Below are positions 23,988 to 31,437 of a stretch of DNA of 33,525 nucleotides, one piece after another. The notes under the pieces were generated by a model. It did not search any database, was not told the DNA's origin, and saw nothing but the letters and a program-made list of their open reading frames with translations. This stretch comes from Deltaproteobacteria bacterium (GTDB taxonomy: Bacteria; Myxococcota_A; Polyangia; JACPQR01), in contig JACPQR010000136.1 of NCBI GenBank assembly GCA_016190375.1, forward strand, positions 1 to 33,525, in the 5' to 3' direction. The stretch's first letter is position 1, and each line of letters begins with the position of its first letter. The position numbers were made by a program, and so were the translations under genes.

Positions 23988-24746
23988 ATGGAGTTCGCTC
24001 AGCTCAGTGCGACGGTTCGGAAGGCGGAAGGCAAGGGTGCGGCGCGCAGGCTCAGGATGGCCGGCCAGATCCCCGCGGTCTGCTACGGCGGCGGGATGAC
24101 ATCGACGGCGCTGTCGATCGCGCCCGTCGAGCTCGTCCGGATCCTCCGGGGCGAGTACGGCCGCAACACCGTGATCAAGATGGCGATCGACGGCGCGAGT
24201 GAGCTCCTCGTCATGGTGCGTGACTACCAGCGCCACCCGATCGGGCGGCAGCTCCTTCACGCGGACTTCATCCAGGTGAAGCTGGACGAGGAGATCACGG
24301 TCGAGGTCCCGCTCGTCACGGTGGGCCGCCCAGCCGGCGTGGTGAAAGGCGGCGTCCTGAACGTCGTCTACCGGCGCCTCCCGGTTCGGTGCAGGCCCGA
24401 CCGCATCCCGGTCCAGGTCTCGATCGACGTCAACGAGCTGGAGATGGGCGATGGGCTGACGGCCGCGAAGGTTCAGGGCCTGCCAGAGGGCGTGACGATC
24501 GCGCTCGCCCAGAACCAGACCATCGTCTCGGTCACGGCGCCCGAGAAGGAGCCCGTGGTCGAGGAGGCCGCGGCCGTGCCCGCCGAGGGCGTGCCTGTCG
24601 AGGGTGCCGCGCCCGGCGAGGGTGCGCCTGCCGCCGGTGCGGCGCCGGCCGCTCCGGGAGTCAAGGCGGCGCCTGGCGCCGCTCCGGCACCCGCCGCAGA
24701 GAAGGAAAAGAAGGAAGAGAAGGGAGGCAAGCGGGAGAAGAAGTAG
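23988..24746 (+). CDS. rplY: 50S ribosomal protein L25 (Ctc/TL5 form)
   Basis: A 252-aa protein of the long bL25 (general stress protein Ctc) type, which binds 5S rRNA in the central protuberance of the 50S subunit. The N-terminal L25 domain (about 1-90) contains GKGAARRLRMAGQIPAVCYGG. The C-terminal beta domain (about 95-185) ends with TIVSVTAP. An unusually long tail (about 188-252) follows, first Ala/Pro/Gly/Glu-rich and then Lys/Glu-rich (EKEKKEEKGGKREKK), presumably disordered and RNA-contacting. The ATG lies 8 bases after the prs stop, with AGGTGA just upstream. Confidence 0.96.
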   Translation: MEFAQLSATVRKAEGKGAARRLRMAGQIPAVCYGGGMTSTALSIAPVELVRILRGEYGRNTVIKMAIDGASELLVMVRDYQRHPIGRQLLHADFIQVKLDEEITVEVPLVTVGRPAGVVKGGVLNVVYRRLPVRCRPDRIPVQVSIDVNELEMGDGLTAAKVQGLPEGVTIALAQNQTIVSVTAPEKEPVVEEAAAVPAEGVPVEGAAPGEGAPAAGAAPAAPGVKAAPGAAPAPAAEKEKKEEKGGKREKK

Positions 24747-24755
24747 GTTCGGCCC

Positions 24756-25340
24756 TTGCTCCTCCTCGTGGGCCTCGGCAACCCCGGCGCCGAGTACGCA
24801 TGGAACCGCCACAACGTGGGCTTCATGGTGGCGGAGCGGATCCGGCAGAGCCTGCCGGGCGCGCCCGCGTTCCGGGAGAAGTTCTCGGGCGAGATCGCCA
24901 AGGGCACGCTCGAGGGATGCGAGGTCGTGGTCCTCAGGCCCCTGACGTTCATGAACCTGTCGGGAAGGTCGGTGCAGCGAGCAGCGGCTTTCTTCCAGGT
25001 CCCCGTCGGAGACATCGTCGTCGTTCACGACGATCTGGACCTGCCCTTCAAGGCCGTCCGGGTCAAGCTCGGCGGCGGCACTGGAGGCCACAAGGGCCTG
25101 AAGAGCGTGACCGAGCAGCTCGGCTCCAGCGACTACATGAGAGTGAGGCTTGGAATAGGACGACCCGCGCACGGCTCCGCCGAGGACTACGTGCTCTCGG
25201 ACTTCGACGAGATGGAAACCAGGGAGCTCGAAGCCGTCGTCGAGCGGGCCACTCGAGCAGTGGCCTGCATCGTGACGAAGGGCGTGCAGCGGACGATGAA
25301 CGAGTTCAACACGAAAGAGGCGCCCGAGGAGGACGCCTGA
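24756..25340 (+). CDS. pth: Peptidyl-tRNA hydrolase
   Basis: A 194-aa Pth enzyme, which releases tRNA from peptidyl-tRNAs dropped by the ribosome. Conserved elements are LLVGLGNPGAEY (3-14), the catalytic His19 in WNRHNVGF, RPLTFMNLSGRSV (about 62-74), VVHDDLDLPF with the conserved Asp (about 89-98), and GGGTGGHKGLKSV (about 108-120). Length is normal. The start is a TTG, chosen because it begins the conserved first strand immediately and follows the rplY stop by 9 bases. The unusual start codon may hold expression low. Confidence 0.97.
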   Translation: MLLLVGLGNPGAEYAWNRHNVGFMVAERIRQSLPGAPAFREKFSGEIAKGTLEGCEVVVLRPLTFMNLSGRSVQRAAAFFQVPVGDIVVVHDDLDLPFKAVRVKLGGGTGGHKGLKSVTEQLGSSDYMRVRLGIGRPAHGSAEDYVLSDFDEMETRELEAVVERATRAVACIVTKGVQRTMNEFNTKEAPEEDA

Positions 25341-25381
25341 GACCTCCTTGCTCCGGACGACGCTTCGGGGCCGAAGGCCAG

Positions 25382-25387
25382 AAGGAG
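25382..25387 (+). promoter_or_regulatory. rpsF: Shine-Dalgarno of rpsF
   Basis: AAGGAG lies 5 nt before ATG 25393. It sets the start at MGTNGRD rather than an in-frame upstream codon at 25348. Confidence 0.7.
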
Positions 25388-25392
25388 AGAAC

Positions 25393-25899
25393 ATGGGAAC
25401 GAACGGGAGAGACAGGCCGAGGGAGTACGAGACGATCTACATCCTCCGGCCCGATATCGACGCGGACGGCGCCGACAAGGTGGCGGCACGCGTGACCGAG
25501 GTGATCGAGAAGCACCGAGGGCGGCTCCTCAAGGTCGACAACTGGGGCCGCCGGCGGCTGGAGTACTCGATCGCGAAGCAGACCAAGGGCATCTACATCC
25601 TCTTGCGCTACCTGGGCTTCAACGACCTCGTCGCCGAGCTCGAGCGCAACCTCCGGATGATGGACCCGGTCATCAAGCACATCACCGTGCTCATGGAGAA
25701 GGACGTCGACCCGGAGAGTCGGACCGTGAGCCCCGAGCAGATCAAGTTCGCGAGGGTCGAGCCCGAGGTCGAGGAGCCCGTTCCGGACGAAGCGAAGATC
25801 ACCTACAGGGACGCGGACGACTACGTGAGCGGCAAGCCCACGATCGTCGGCGAGGAAGCGGTCGAGCCGACGAAGGTCGCCGAAGGCGAGGAGACGTGA
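25393..25899 (+). CDS. rpsF: 30S ribosomal protein S6
   Basis: A 168-aa bS6 protein, which pairs with S18 on the 30S platform. The core ferredoxin-like fold (about 10-105) shows YETIYILRPDID, a central RRLEYSIAKQTKGIYILLRY and MDPVIKHITVLMEK. About 60 extra residues follow the core. They are acidic and Pro/Glu-rich with ITYRDADDYVSGKPTIVG, longer than the usual 95-135 aa protein. The stop is one base from the rpsR start (TGAGATG), so the two are translationally coupled. Confidence 0.97.
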   Translation: MGTNGRDRPREYETIYILRPDIDADGADKVAARVTEVIEKHRGRLLKVDNWGRRRLEYSIAKQTKGIYILLRYLGFNDLVAELERNLRMMDPVIKHITVLMEKDVDPESRTVSPEQIKFARVEPEVEEPVPDEAKITYRDADDYVSGKPTIVGEEAVEPTKVAEGEET

Positions 25900-25900
25900 G

Positions 25901-26185
25901 ATGGACCAGGATCGCGACTACGAGGACGAAGGTCGAGGCGGAAAGGAAGGCGGTCGTGAGGCCGGGTCGCGGCGCGTGTCGCGCCGGCGCCTGTGCCGGT
26001 ACTGCGCCGACAAGGACGTCAAGGTCGACTTCAAGGACATCACGGGGCTGCGCGCGTTCATCACCGATCGGGGCAAGCTCGTGCCGCGCCGCATCTCGGG
26101 GAACTGCGCGAAGCACCAGCGCGCGGTCGTCAGGGCCATCAAGCAGGCGCGCAACATCGCGCTGATGCCGTTCAGCGTCAGCTAG
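25901..26185 (+). CDS. rpsR: 30S ribosomal protein S18
   Basis: A 94-aa bS18. The N-terminal 30 residues are charged and flexible. The core reads RRLCRYCADK, then KDITGLRAFITDRGKLVPRR, ISGNCAKHQR and AIKQARNIALMPF, all standard for the family. The CxxC plus CxxH pattern (Cys and His in CRYC and CAKH) marks a zinc-binding (C+) form. Three further genes follow the S6-S18-L9 order known across bacteria only as far as L9; no ssb or dnaB is next. Confidence 0.97.
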   Translation: MDQDRDYEDEGRGGKEGGREAGSRRVSRRRLCRYCADKDVKVDFKDITGLRAFITDRGKLVPRRISGNCAKHQRAVVRAIKQARNIALMPFSVS

Positions 26186-26189
26186 GAGG
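26184..26189 (+). promoter_or_regulatory. rplI: Shine-Dalgarno of rplI
   Basis: AGGAGG overlaps the TAG stop of rpsR and lies 8 nt before ATG 26198, a strong site matching high expression of L9. Confidence 0.75.
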
Positions 26190-26197
26190 ATCGGACC

Positions 26198-26653
26198 ATG
26201 ACAGCCGTTCAAGTGATCCTTCGCGAGGACGTCCCGAACGTGGGCAAGACCGGGGAGATCGTTCGGGTCAAGCCCGGCTTTGCCCGCAACTACCTCATCC
26301 CGCAGGATCTGGCCGTGCTCGCGACATCCAAGAACGTCGCCAGGATCGAGCACGACAGGACCCAGATCGCCGCGGAGAAGGCCAAGGCGCGGAAGGACTC
26401 GGAGTCTCTGGGCGAGCGCCTGGCAGCCGCGTCCGTGACGATCCAGAAGAACGTGGGCGCCGAGGACAAGCTCTTCGGGTCCGTCACTGCCAAGGAGATC
26501 GAGGCCGCGCTTGCGCTGGAGGGCATTCGCCTGGACCGAAAGCGCATACAGCTCGCGGAGCCGATCCGCTCCCTGGGCGTCCACGAGGTCTCCGTCAAGC
26601 TCGGCAACGACGTCTCCGCCGTGGTCAAGGTCTGGGTCGTCGCCAAGAAGTAG
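26198..26653 (+). CDS. rplI: 50S ribosomal protein L9
   Basis: A 151-aa bL9, which extends from the 50S subunit near the L1 stalk. The N-terminal RNA-binding domain contains VQVILREDVPNVGKTGEIV and VKPGFARNYLIPQDLA (about 4-42). A long charged connecting helix follows (about 45-80), and the C-terminal domain includes KLFGSVTAKEIEAAL (about 92-106) and EVSVKLGNDVSAVVKVWVV. Length is normal. It is the last gene of the operon. Confidence 0.97.
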   Translation: MTAVQVILREDVPNVGKTGEIVRVKPGFARNYLIPQDLAVLATSKNVARIEHDRTQIAAEKAKARKDSESLGERLAAASVTIQKNVGAEDKLFGSVTAKEIEAALALEGIRLDRKRIQLAEPIRSLGVHEVSVKLGNDVSAVVKVWVVAKK

Positions 26654-26665
26654 ATCGCCCCGGAT

Positions 26666-26694
26666 TTGCCTCGCCGCGAGCCTTTGGCTAGTCT
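26666..26694 (+). promoter_or_regulatory. Promoter of the Cys-rich lipoprotein gene
   Basis: TTGCCT (26666-26671), 17-base spacer, TAGTCT (26689-26694). The predicted start near 26701 leaves a T-rich leader of about 40 nt before ATG 26742, so the following genes need not depend on the ribosomal operon. Confidence 0.6.
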
Positions 26695-26741
26695 CCCTTC
26701 CACGAGGTTTTTTCGTTTTCCTTGCAAGGAGCCTTGCCGTG

Positions 26742-27611
26742 ATGGACCTGTCCCTTCGCACCGTCCTGTTCGCGCTGCTCTTGGCCGCTGGTGCCGGTAC
26801 GGCCGCCTGTCCCTCCGGAAAGGATGACGACGACGACTCCGGCGAAGGAGAAGGGGAAGGAGAAGGCGAGCAGTGCGAGCCGCGAACTTGCAGCGGCACC
26901 GGGGAGCAGTGCTGCCCGATCGACGACGCGCGAACCGCGTGCAAGAACCTGAACTCCTCGTTCACGGACTGCGGCGGCTGCGGCGACGCCTGCGACAGCG
27001 AGCTCGCCAGCACGTGCAGCGCCGGAGAGTGCATCTGCGGCGACGGGCCGGCCTGCGACGGAGGGCAGACCAGCACCTGCTGCCCGGGCCAGCCGGCGTC
27101 CTGCGTGGACCTCCAGACCGACGACGACAACTGCGGGGGGTGCTCGAGCTCCTGCGTCGCTCCGACCTCTCAGGCCGCGAAGAGCGACCACTGCCTCGAC
27201 GGCGAGTGCGTCTGCGGCGACGTGGGGGAGGCGTGCGAGGGGACGCTCGACTCGACCTGCTGCGCGGACGAGGGCGGAGCCGCTTCGTGCCACGACATCC
27301 GCAGCGACCCTGCCCACTGCGGCGAGTGCGGCAAGGCCTGCGACCCGACCATCGGCAACATCTGCCGGGTGGCCCAGTGCGTCTGCGGGATTCCCGAGGA
27401 CATCGCCGTGGATGCGGCCCCGTGCGAGAACCCCGACGCCCCCGACGCCGACTCCCTCGACTCGTGCTGCCCCGACCCGGAGTTCCCTGACGACCCGGAT
27501 TACTTCACCTGCGTCGACCTCGACGCCAACTTCAACCACTGCGGGGAGTGCGGCAACGGCTGCAACGAAGGCCAGGAATGCGTGGGGGGCGAGTGCCAGG
27601 ACAAGAGCTGA
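26742..27611 (+). CDS. Cys-rich repeat lipoprotein
   Basis: A 289-aa protein with a signal peptide and probable lipobox (GTAAC, Cys23). An acidic spacer follows (DDDDD, then alternating Gly-Glu). The remainder has more than 30 cysteines arranged in loose repeats: a loop ending NCGGCSSSC or HCGECGKAC, then GECICG or GECVCG, then a STCC or DSCC segment. From memory, similar NCGxCGxxC repeat proteins are abundant in myxobacteria and are often misannotated as tryptophan synthase alpha chain. They are surface proteins of unknown role, probably disulfide-rich. The metallophosphoesterase gene overlaps its end. Confidence 0.8.
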   Translation: MDLSLRTVLFALLLAAGAGTAACPSGKDDDDDSGEGEGEGEGEQCEPRTCSGTGEQCCPIDDARTACKNLNSSFTDCGGCGDACDSELASTCSAGECICGDGPACDGGQTSTCCPGQPASCVDLQTDDDNCGGCSSSCVAPTSQAAKSDHCLDGECVCGDVGEACEGTLDSTCCADEGGAASCHDIRSDPAHCGECGKACDPTIGNICRVAQCVCGIPEDIAVDAAPCENPDAPDADSLDSCCPDPEFPDDPDYFTCVDLDANFNHCGECGNGCNEGQECVGGECQDKS

Positions 27612-28762
27612 GAGCTCGTCGCTTCCGCCGTTTCCTCGCAATCGCAGTCGCAGTCACGGTCCTCATCCAGATTCCGCCGGCTGTGGTCGTCGCCGGCGTC
27701 CTCGGGCGGCTCGGGCTGGCGCGACCCCTTTTCTGGACGTCACTCTCGAGCCTCGTCTTCACCGCGCAGTTCTTCGTGCGCTTTCGCCCGGGTCGCGGGG
27801 ACAGGCCGCGCTCCCGGCTCGCGAAGCACGTCTTCGATCTCCCGTTCTTCGTGCACTGGTCGAGCTCGTTCGTCTTCGCTCCCCTGTCCATCGTGGCGGG
27901 CATCGTCGGTATCGGATGGAGCCTCGCGGCGCACGGCGACGCCGCGCTGCCTCCGAACCTTCTGCCGGCGGTGTGGGCGACCTGCCTGGCCCTGGCGATC
28001 TACGCCGTCTACGTCCGGCGGAGGCGCGCCGTCGTCCGCGACGTGATCGTCCGGGTCCCGGACCTGCCCACGCAGCTCGATGGCTTCCGGATCGTCCAGC
28101 TATCGGACCTCCACGTCGGCAGCCTGACCCCAGCCACCTGGCTGGAAGAGTGGGTCGAACGGGTCAACGAGCTGGAGGCGGATCTCGTCGCGGTGACCGG
28201 GGACCTCCTGTCCTCGGGAAACGGCTTCATGGAGGCAGCCACGCGTGCGCTAGGCAGGCTCAGGGCGCGCGAGGGCGTGGTCTTCGCGATGGGAAACCAC
28301 GACTACTTCGGCGATCCGGAGCGACTCGTCGGGGAGCTCGAGAGCCAGGGCGTCGAGGTGCTGCGGAACGAGGGAAGGCTGCTCACCCACCGGGGAGCGA
28401 GCCTCTGGCTCGCCGGCGTGGACGATACCTGGCAGGGAAGGGACGACCTCGAGACGGCGCTGGCCTCACGACCCGAGGGCGTACCGGCGCTGCTCCTGGC
28501 GCACGATCCGAAGGTCTGGCCGAGGGCCGTGGCCGAGGACGTCACGCTGACGCTCTCCGGGCACACGCACGGTGCTCAGCTGGCGGTACCGTTCGCGAGC
28601 CGTCGTTGCAACCTCGCGATGCTCGGCGAGCCGTACAGCCTGGGCCTGTACAGTCAGGGACGTTGCAGCCTGTACGTGCATGCGGGGCTTGGCACGACCG
28701 GCCCGCCGGCGCGGCTCGGAGTCGCTCCAGAGATCGCCTGCATCACCTTGCTTCGCTCCTAG
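27578..28762 (+). CDS. Membrane-anchored calcineurin-like metallophosphoesterase
   Basis: A protein of about 394 aa. The N-terminal about 150 residues hold four hydrophobic segments, the first just after RARRFRRF. The C-terminal domain is a calcineurin-type phosphoesterase with all metal-ligand blocks in order: QLSDLHVG (DxH), VTGDLLSSG (GDxx), AMGNHDYFG (GNHD), LLAHDPKVW, and LSGHTHGAQ (GHxH). It resembles YkuE-like enzymes that act on membrane or cell-wall phosphate esters; the substrate is not determinable. The start is uncertain: ATG 27578 (used) or GTG 27593 both overlap the upstream lipoprotein gene. Its TAG stop shares three bases with the stop of the convergent gene (CTAG). Confidence 0.85.
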   Translation: MRGGRVPGQELRARRFRRFLAIAVAVTVLIQIPPAVVVAGVLGRLGLARPLFWTSLSSLVFTAQFFVRFRPGRGDRPRSRLAKHVFDLPFFVHWSSSFVFAPLSIVAGIVGIGWSLAAHGDAALPPNLLPAVWATCLALAIYAVYVRRRRAVVRDVIVRVPDLPTQLDGFRIVQLSDLHVGSLTPATWLEEWVERVNELEADLVAVTGDLLSSGNGFMEAATRALGRLRAREGVVFAMGNHDYFGDPERLVGELESQGVEVLRNEGRLLTHRGASLWLAGVDDTWQGRDDLETALASRPEGVPALLLAHDPKVWPRAVAEDVTLTLSGHTHGAQLAVPFASRRCNLAMLGEPYSLGLYSQGRCSLYVHAGLGTTGPPARLGVAPEIACITLLRS

Positions 28763-30021
28763 CGCCCTGCGCGGACGGCTGTCTGGTCGGTGAGCTCCTG
28801 GCCGTTGCGATCGATCGCGTCGACGTGGCAGCCGCCGGCGTCGAACGTGACGTCGGCGACGCGCCAGAAGTCGTCCTGCTCGGGCAGCGCGACCGGTCCG
28901 AACTCGTCGACGGGCAGGTCGCCGCCGCAGTAGATCTTGACGAGGATCTCGGCGCCGCCCTCCCAGGAGTCGGGCGACCAGTAGTGCACGCCGATGGTGT
29001 AGGTCTCGCCCGCCGCAGGCTGATCGACGTTGATGTTCTCGGGACCGTGACCCTCGACGTCGTCGATGTCCAGGAACGGATCGTCGGCCTCGCCTGCAGC
29101 GTTCCAGCTCACGCTGTGGAAGTCGCGCTTGCAGTTCGAGAAGTAGCAGTCGGCGTCGCTGAACCACGTGGCCGCGGCGGTGTTGATCATGTGCAGATCG
29201 ACGTCGCTGTCGTCGCACTCGGGGAATCCGCCCTCCCAGTCGTCGTCGGCGCAGGAGCGGTCCGGATCGTTCCAGTAGATCTCGACGCGGAGCCCCTCGC
29301 TGGTGGGCACGGTGATCAGGACGTCGCAGCTATCGAAGTTGCCCTGCGCGTCGCGGACCGTCAGCCGGATCGTGTACTCGCCGGCCAGGTCGGGCGTGAA
29401 GGTCGTCTCGGCCGCGTTCGGGGGAAGGGGCAGCGCCACGCTCCCGCCCGGCGCCGAGACGACGGCCCACTCGAAGCTCGTGCAAGCTCCGGAGTCGTCC
29501 GTGCATCCGCCCGCGAGCGGCATCGCGACGAGTGCCTGGGCGACCAGGTCGCCGGGACAGATCGCCTCGGGCGGATTGGAGTTGCACATGTCGTTGTCGT
29601 CGACGGCGCCGTTGCAGTCGTTGTCCACGCCATCGCACACCTCGGGCGAGGGGCCGACGGCGCCGACGCACTCCCCGAAGCTGCCGAACTCCGTGGCCTC
29701 GTCGCCGCGGCACACCTGGGTGCCCTCGACACAGGCACCGACGCCCCGGGTGCCCTGCGGACCGAGGTAGCAGCCGAGGCTCTGCTGGGGCGTGCAGGGG
29801 CAATCCTCCTCGGCACGACCGTCCTGATCGTTGTCGTTTCCGTCGCCGCAGACCTCGTCGCTCCAGGCCGGCTCGTCGGGGAGGTCGCCGGGATCGCCTG
29901 CGCCCGGGTCGGGCGTCAGGTCAGGGTTCTGGAGCGGCTCGACGCACCCCAGGCCCGCGGGCGACGCGCAGAAGATGAAGGCGAGGGGCAACTTCCACTG
30001 GGAGGAACGACGAGCCGGCAT
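28759..30021 (-). CDS. MopE-like lipoprotein with PKD-like domain
   Basis: A 420-aa lipoprotein (leader ending AGLGC, Cys about 26). After an acidic linker come two Asp/Cys segments, EVCGDGNDNDQDG (about 56-68) and VCDGVDNDCNGAVDDND. The second is the repeat type of MopE and similar myxobacterial surface proteins, which bind metal through Asp loops. A PKD/Ig-like beta domain follows (ETTFTPDLAGEYTIRLTVRD, about 211-230). The C-terminal half contains VDLHMINTAAATWFSDADCYF and YTIGVHYWSPDSWEGGAEI, a pattern I have seen in myxobacterial hypothetical lipoproteins but cannot name. A Shine-Dalgarno lies upstream. It is probably on the outer surface. Confidence 0.8.
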   Translation of the reverse strand: MPARRSSQWKLPLAFIFCASPAGLGCVEPLQNPDLTPDPGAGDPGDLPDEPAWSDEVCGDGNDNDQDGRAEEDCPCTPQQSLGCYLGPQGTRGVGACVEGTQVCRGDEATEFGSFGECVGAVGPSPEVCDGVDNDCNGAVDDNDMCNSNPPEAICPGDLVAQALVAMPLAGGCTDDSGACTSFEWAVVSAPGGSVALPLPPNAAETTFTPDLAGEYTIRLTVRDAQGNFDSCDVLITVPTSEGLRVEIYWNDPDRSCADDDWEGGFPECDDSDVDLHMINTAAATWFSDADCYFSNCKRDFHSVSWNAAGEADDPFLDIDDVEGHGPENINVDQPAAGETYTIGVHYWSPDSWEGGAEILVKIYCGGDLPVDEFGPVALPEQDDFWRVADVTFDAGGCHVDAIDRNGQELTDQTAVRAGR

Positions 30022-30027
30022 GAGGGG

Positions 30028-30034
30028 CCTCCTT
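30028..30034 (-). promoter_or_regulatory. Shine-Dalgarno of the MopE-like gene
   Basis: Minus-strand AAGGAGG lies 6 nt before ATG 30021. It is one of the few strong ribosome-binding sites outside the ribosomal operon and fixes this start. Confidence 0.7.
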
Positions 30035-30132
30035 CGCGTTGCGGTCGGCTGGGTCATCAAGTTCCAGACCACCCCGACCACCCGAGAATCAGGGCTTTTT
30101 TCCGCGAAATGGACGGTGGCGTGGCTGGCGGA

Positions 30133-30151
30133 GGCGCCACTGGCCGGCGCC
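30133..30151 (-). terminator. Possible hairpin after the gene at 30172
   Basis: GGCGCC occurs twice, 7 bases apart, and can pair, 20 bases downstream of the lipoprotein stop on the minus strand. No T tract follows directly, so this is a weak candidate. Confidence 0.25.
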
Positions 30152-30171
30152 ACCGATGTTCCTCGTGCACG

Positions 30172-31257
30172 CTACCTATCGATCGCCCAGCACGCCTGGC
30201 GGTCGGGGTCGTGATGGATGTGGATGACCGAGCAGCGGGTCATCCCCTGGTGGTCGATCGGAACGACGCACGCCTCCGTGGCGGCGGGGTCGAGCTGGAA
30301 CTCCACGGTGTGGCTCCAGTGCCCCCAGACGTTGCGCGTGCCGTCGCAGTACCGGCACCCGGCCGCGTCCGCCTCCCACCACCCGGTGGTGATCTCGGTT
30401 GCGACGTCCGAAACCGCGCCGTCGACCGAGAGGTTGAACACCATGTACCCGTGCTCGTTCTTGGGGAATCGATTCCCGTCCCCGAGCTCCGTCATCAGCT
30501 CGGCCACGCCCTCGTCGTTCGTCACCATGCTGGGCGGGATCAGGGTTTGTTCCGGCGGCGGCCGGTCGTTGTAGATGGGGCGCTCGACCGTGGCGGGCCA
30601 GTCCAGCCGCACCACGGCGCCGGGCACGGGATTGCCGTCGGCGCCGCGCACGACCGCGCGGAGCGCCACACCGTTCTCCACCTCCTCGTCGCAGCTCCAC
30701 TGGTGGTTCGCGACGACCTTGTAGATGCCCTGCGCTCCGGCCGGCGGCGCCGGGCGCGGCGTCACAGGTACCCTTGCCGCGACGTCCGCAGCGCCATCCA
30801 CGATCCCCTCGAGGCAGACGTCGCCGAGCGCCAGCGCCGAGACAGCGAAGTAGTAGACGGCCTTGCCCCCGGCGATCGTCGTGGGAGACACGTCGCGCTC
30901 GCCGTCCGCTGCACGGACGTGGAGAGTCATCTGCGGCGCGTCCCTCGCATCGACGGCATAGCTGTGGACGACGACCACGAGTGTGTCGCCAGGGTGCGGG
31001 TCGGCGGGATCGGTGCGCACGACGGCGCCGAGCCGCGGCGAGCCGGGGTCGGTCACCTCGCAGGTGAATGGCGGCGAGTCGGGCTCGGCATCGACGTCGT
31101 CCTCCCCGCCGCCGTCCGATGGAGCCGCTCCGCCGTCCGCGCGCGGCCGTCCGCCCGCATCCCTGTCGTCGCCGCCATCGGTCCGTGTCCCGCCCACGCC
31201 CGCCGGAGTGCAGCCGAACGGAACCGCGAGAGCCAGCAAGACGCCGAGGGACCTCAT
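30172..31257 (-). CDS. Hypothetical lipoprotein with Ig-like domain
   Basis: A 361-aa protein with a short lipoprotein leader (LALAVPFGC, Cys16). An Asp/Gly/Arg-rich linker follows (about 20-62). Two beta domains come next. The second has GVALRAVVRGADGNPVPGAVVRL, the typical start of a bacterial Ig-like (Big_1-type) domain, ending near an extended ENVWGHW-like C-terminal region with HIHHDPDRQACW. His/Cys residues cluster in the last 80 residues (CRYCDG; IHIHHD), which could bind metal; this is inference. No catalytic family is recognised. It is in the same orientation as the MopE-like gene, 150 bases upstream of it. Confidence 0.75.
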   Translation of the reverse strand: MRSLGVLLALAVPFGCTPAGVGGTRTDGGDDRDAGGRPRADGGAAPSDGGGEDDVDAEPDSPPFTCEVTDPGSPRLGAVVRTDPADPHPGDTLVVVVHSYAVDARDAPQMTLHVRAADGERDVSPTTIAGGKAVYYFAVSALALGDVCLEGIVDGAADVAARVPVTPRPAPPAGAQGIYKVVANHQWSCDEEVENGVALRAVVRGADGNPVPGAVVRLDWPATVERPIYNDRPPPEQTLIPPSMVTNDEGVAELMTELGDGNRFPKNEHGYMVFNLSVDGAVSDVATEITTGWWEADAAGCRYCDGTRNVWGHWSHTVEFQLDPAATEACVVPIDHQGMTRCSVIHIHHDPDRQACWAIDR

Positions 31258-31424
31258 GGCCGATCCTGACGAAGCAGTCGCCGTGCCGGGGGTGTGCTGG
31301 ACCGCCGCCGACCGTTTCCCCGCATCTGGACGCACCGCGACCGCGCGACGAGGCGCATGCGGGATCCCACCCGGGATCACCTCCTGGGATCTCCCTGGCT
31401 GCTGCCCCCGCGCGCTCTATCCGC

Positions 31425-31430
31425 TATCCT
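31425..31430 (+). promoter_or_regulatory. -10 box of the trans-sulfuration enzyme gene
   Basis: TATCCT followed by 7 nt and ATG 31438. The stretch from the preceding GC to the ATG is nearly identical to that before the lipoprotein gene at 32758 (one difference). Confidence 0.55.
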
Positions 31431-31437
31431 CCGCCGC

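Noticed and set aside
24756..25340. Second selenoprotein candidate among other genes ending in TGA
   Set aside because: For the other TGA-ending genes that were looked at (including pth, rpsF and rplY-region frames), family length is complete at the stop and no coding continuation or GGTCT-type hairpin was noticed. The check was by eye.
26654..26741. Strong intrinsic terminator after rplI
   Set aside because: There is a T-rich tract, but no stable stem directly before it; the short CTCG/CGAG stem is too weak and distant.
27412..31269. Long plus-strand open frame crossing several genes
   Set aside because: It runs through the Cys-rich lipoprotein, phosphoesterase, MopE-like and Ig-like genes in other frames or strands and has no coherent domain.
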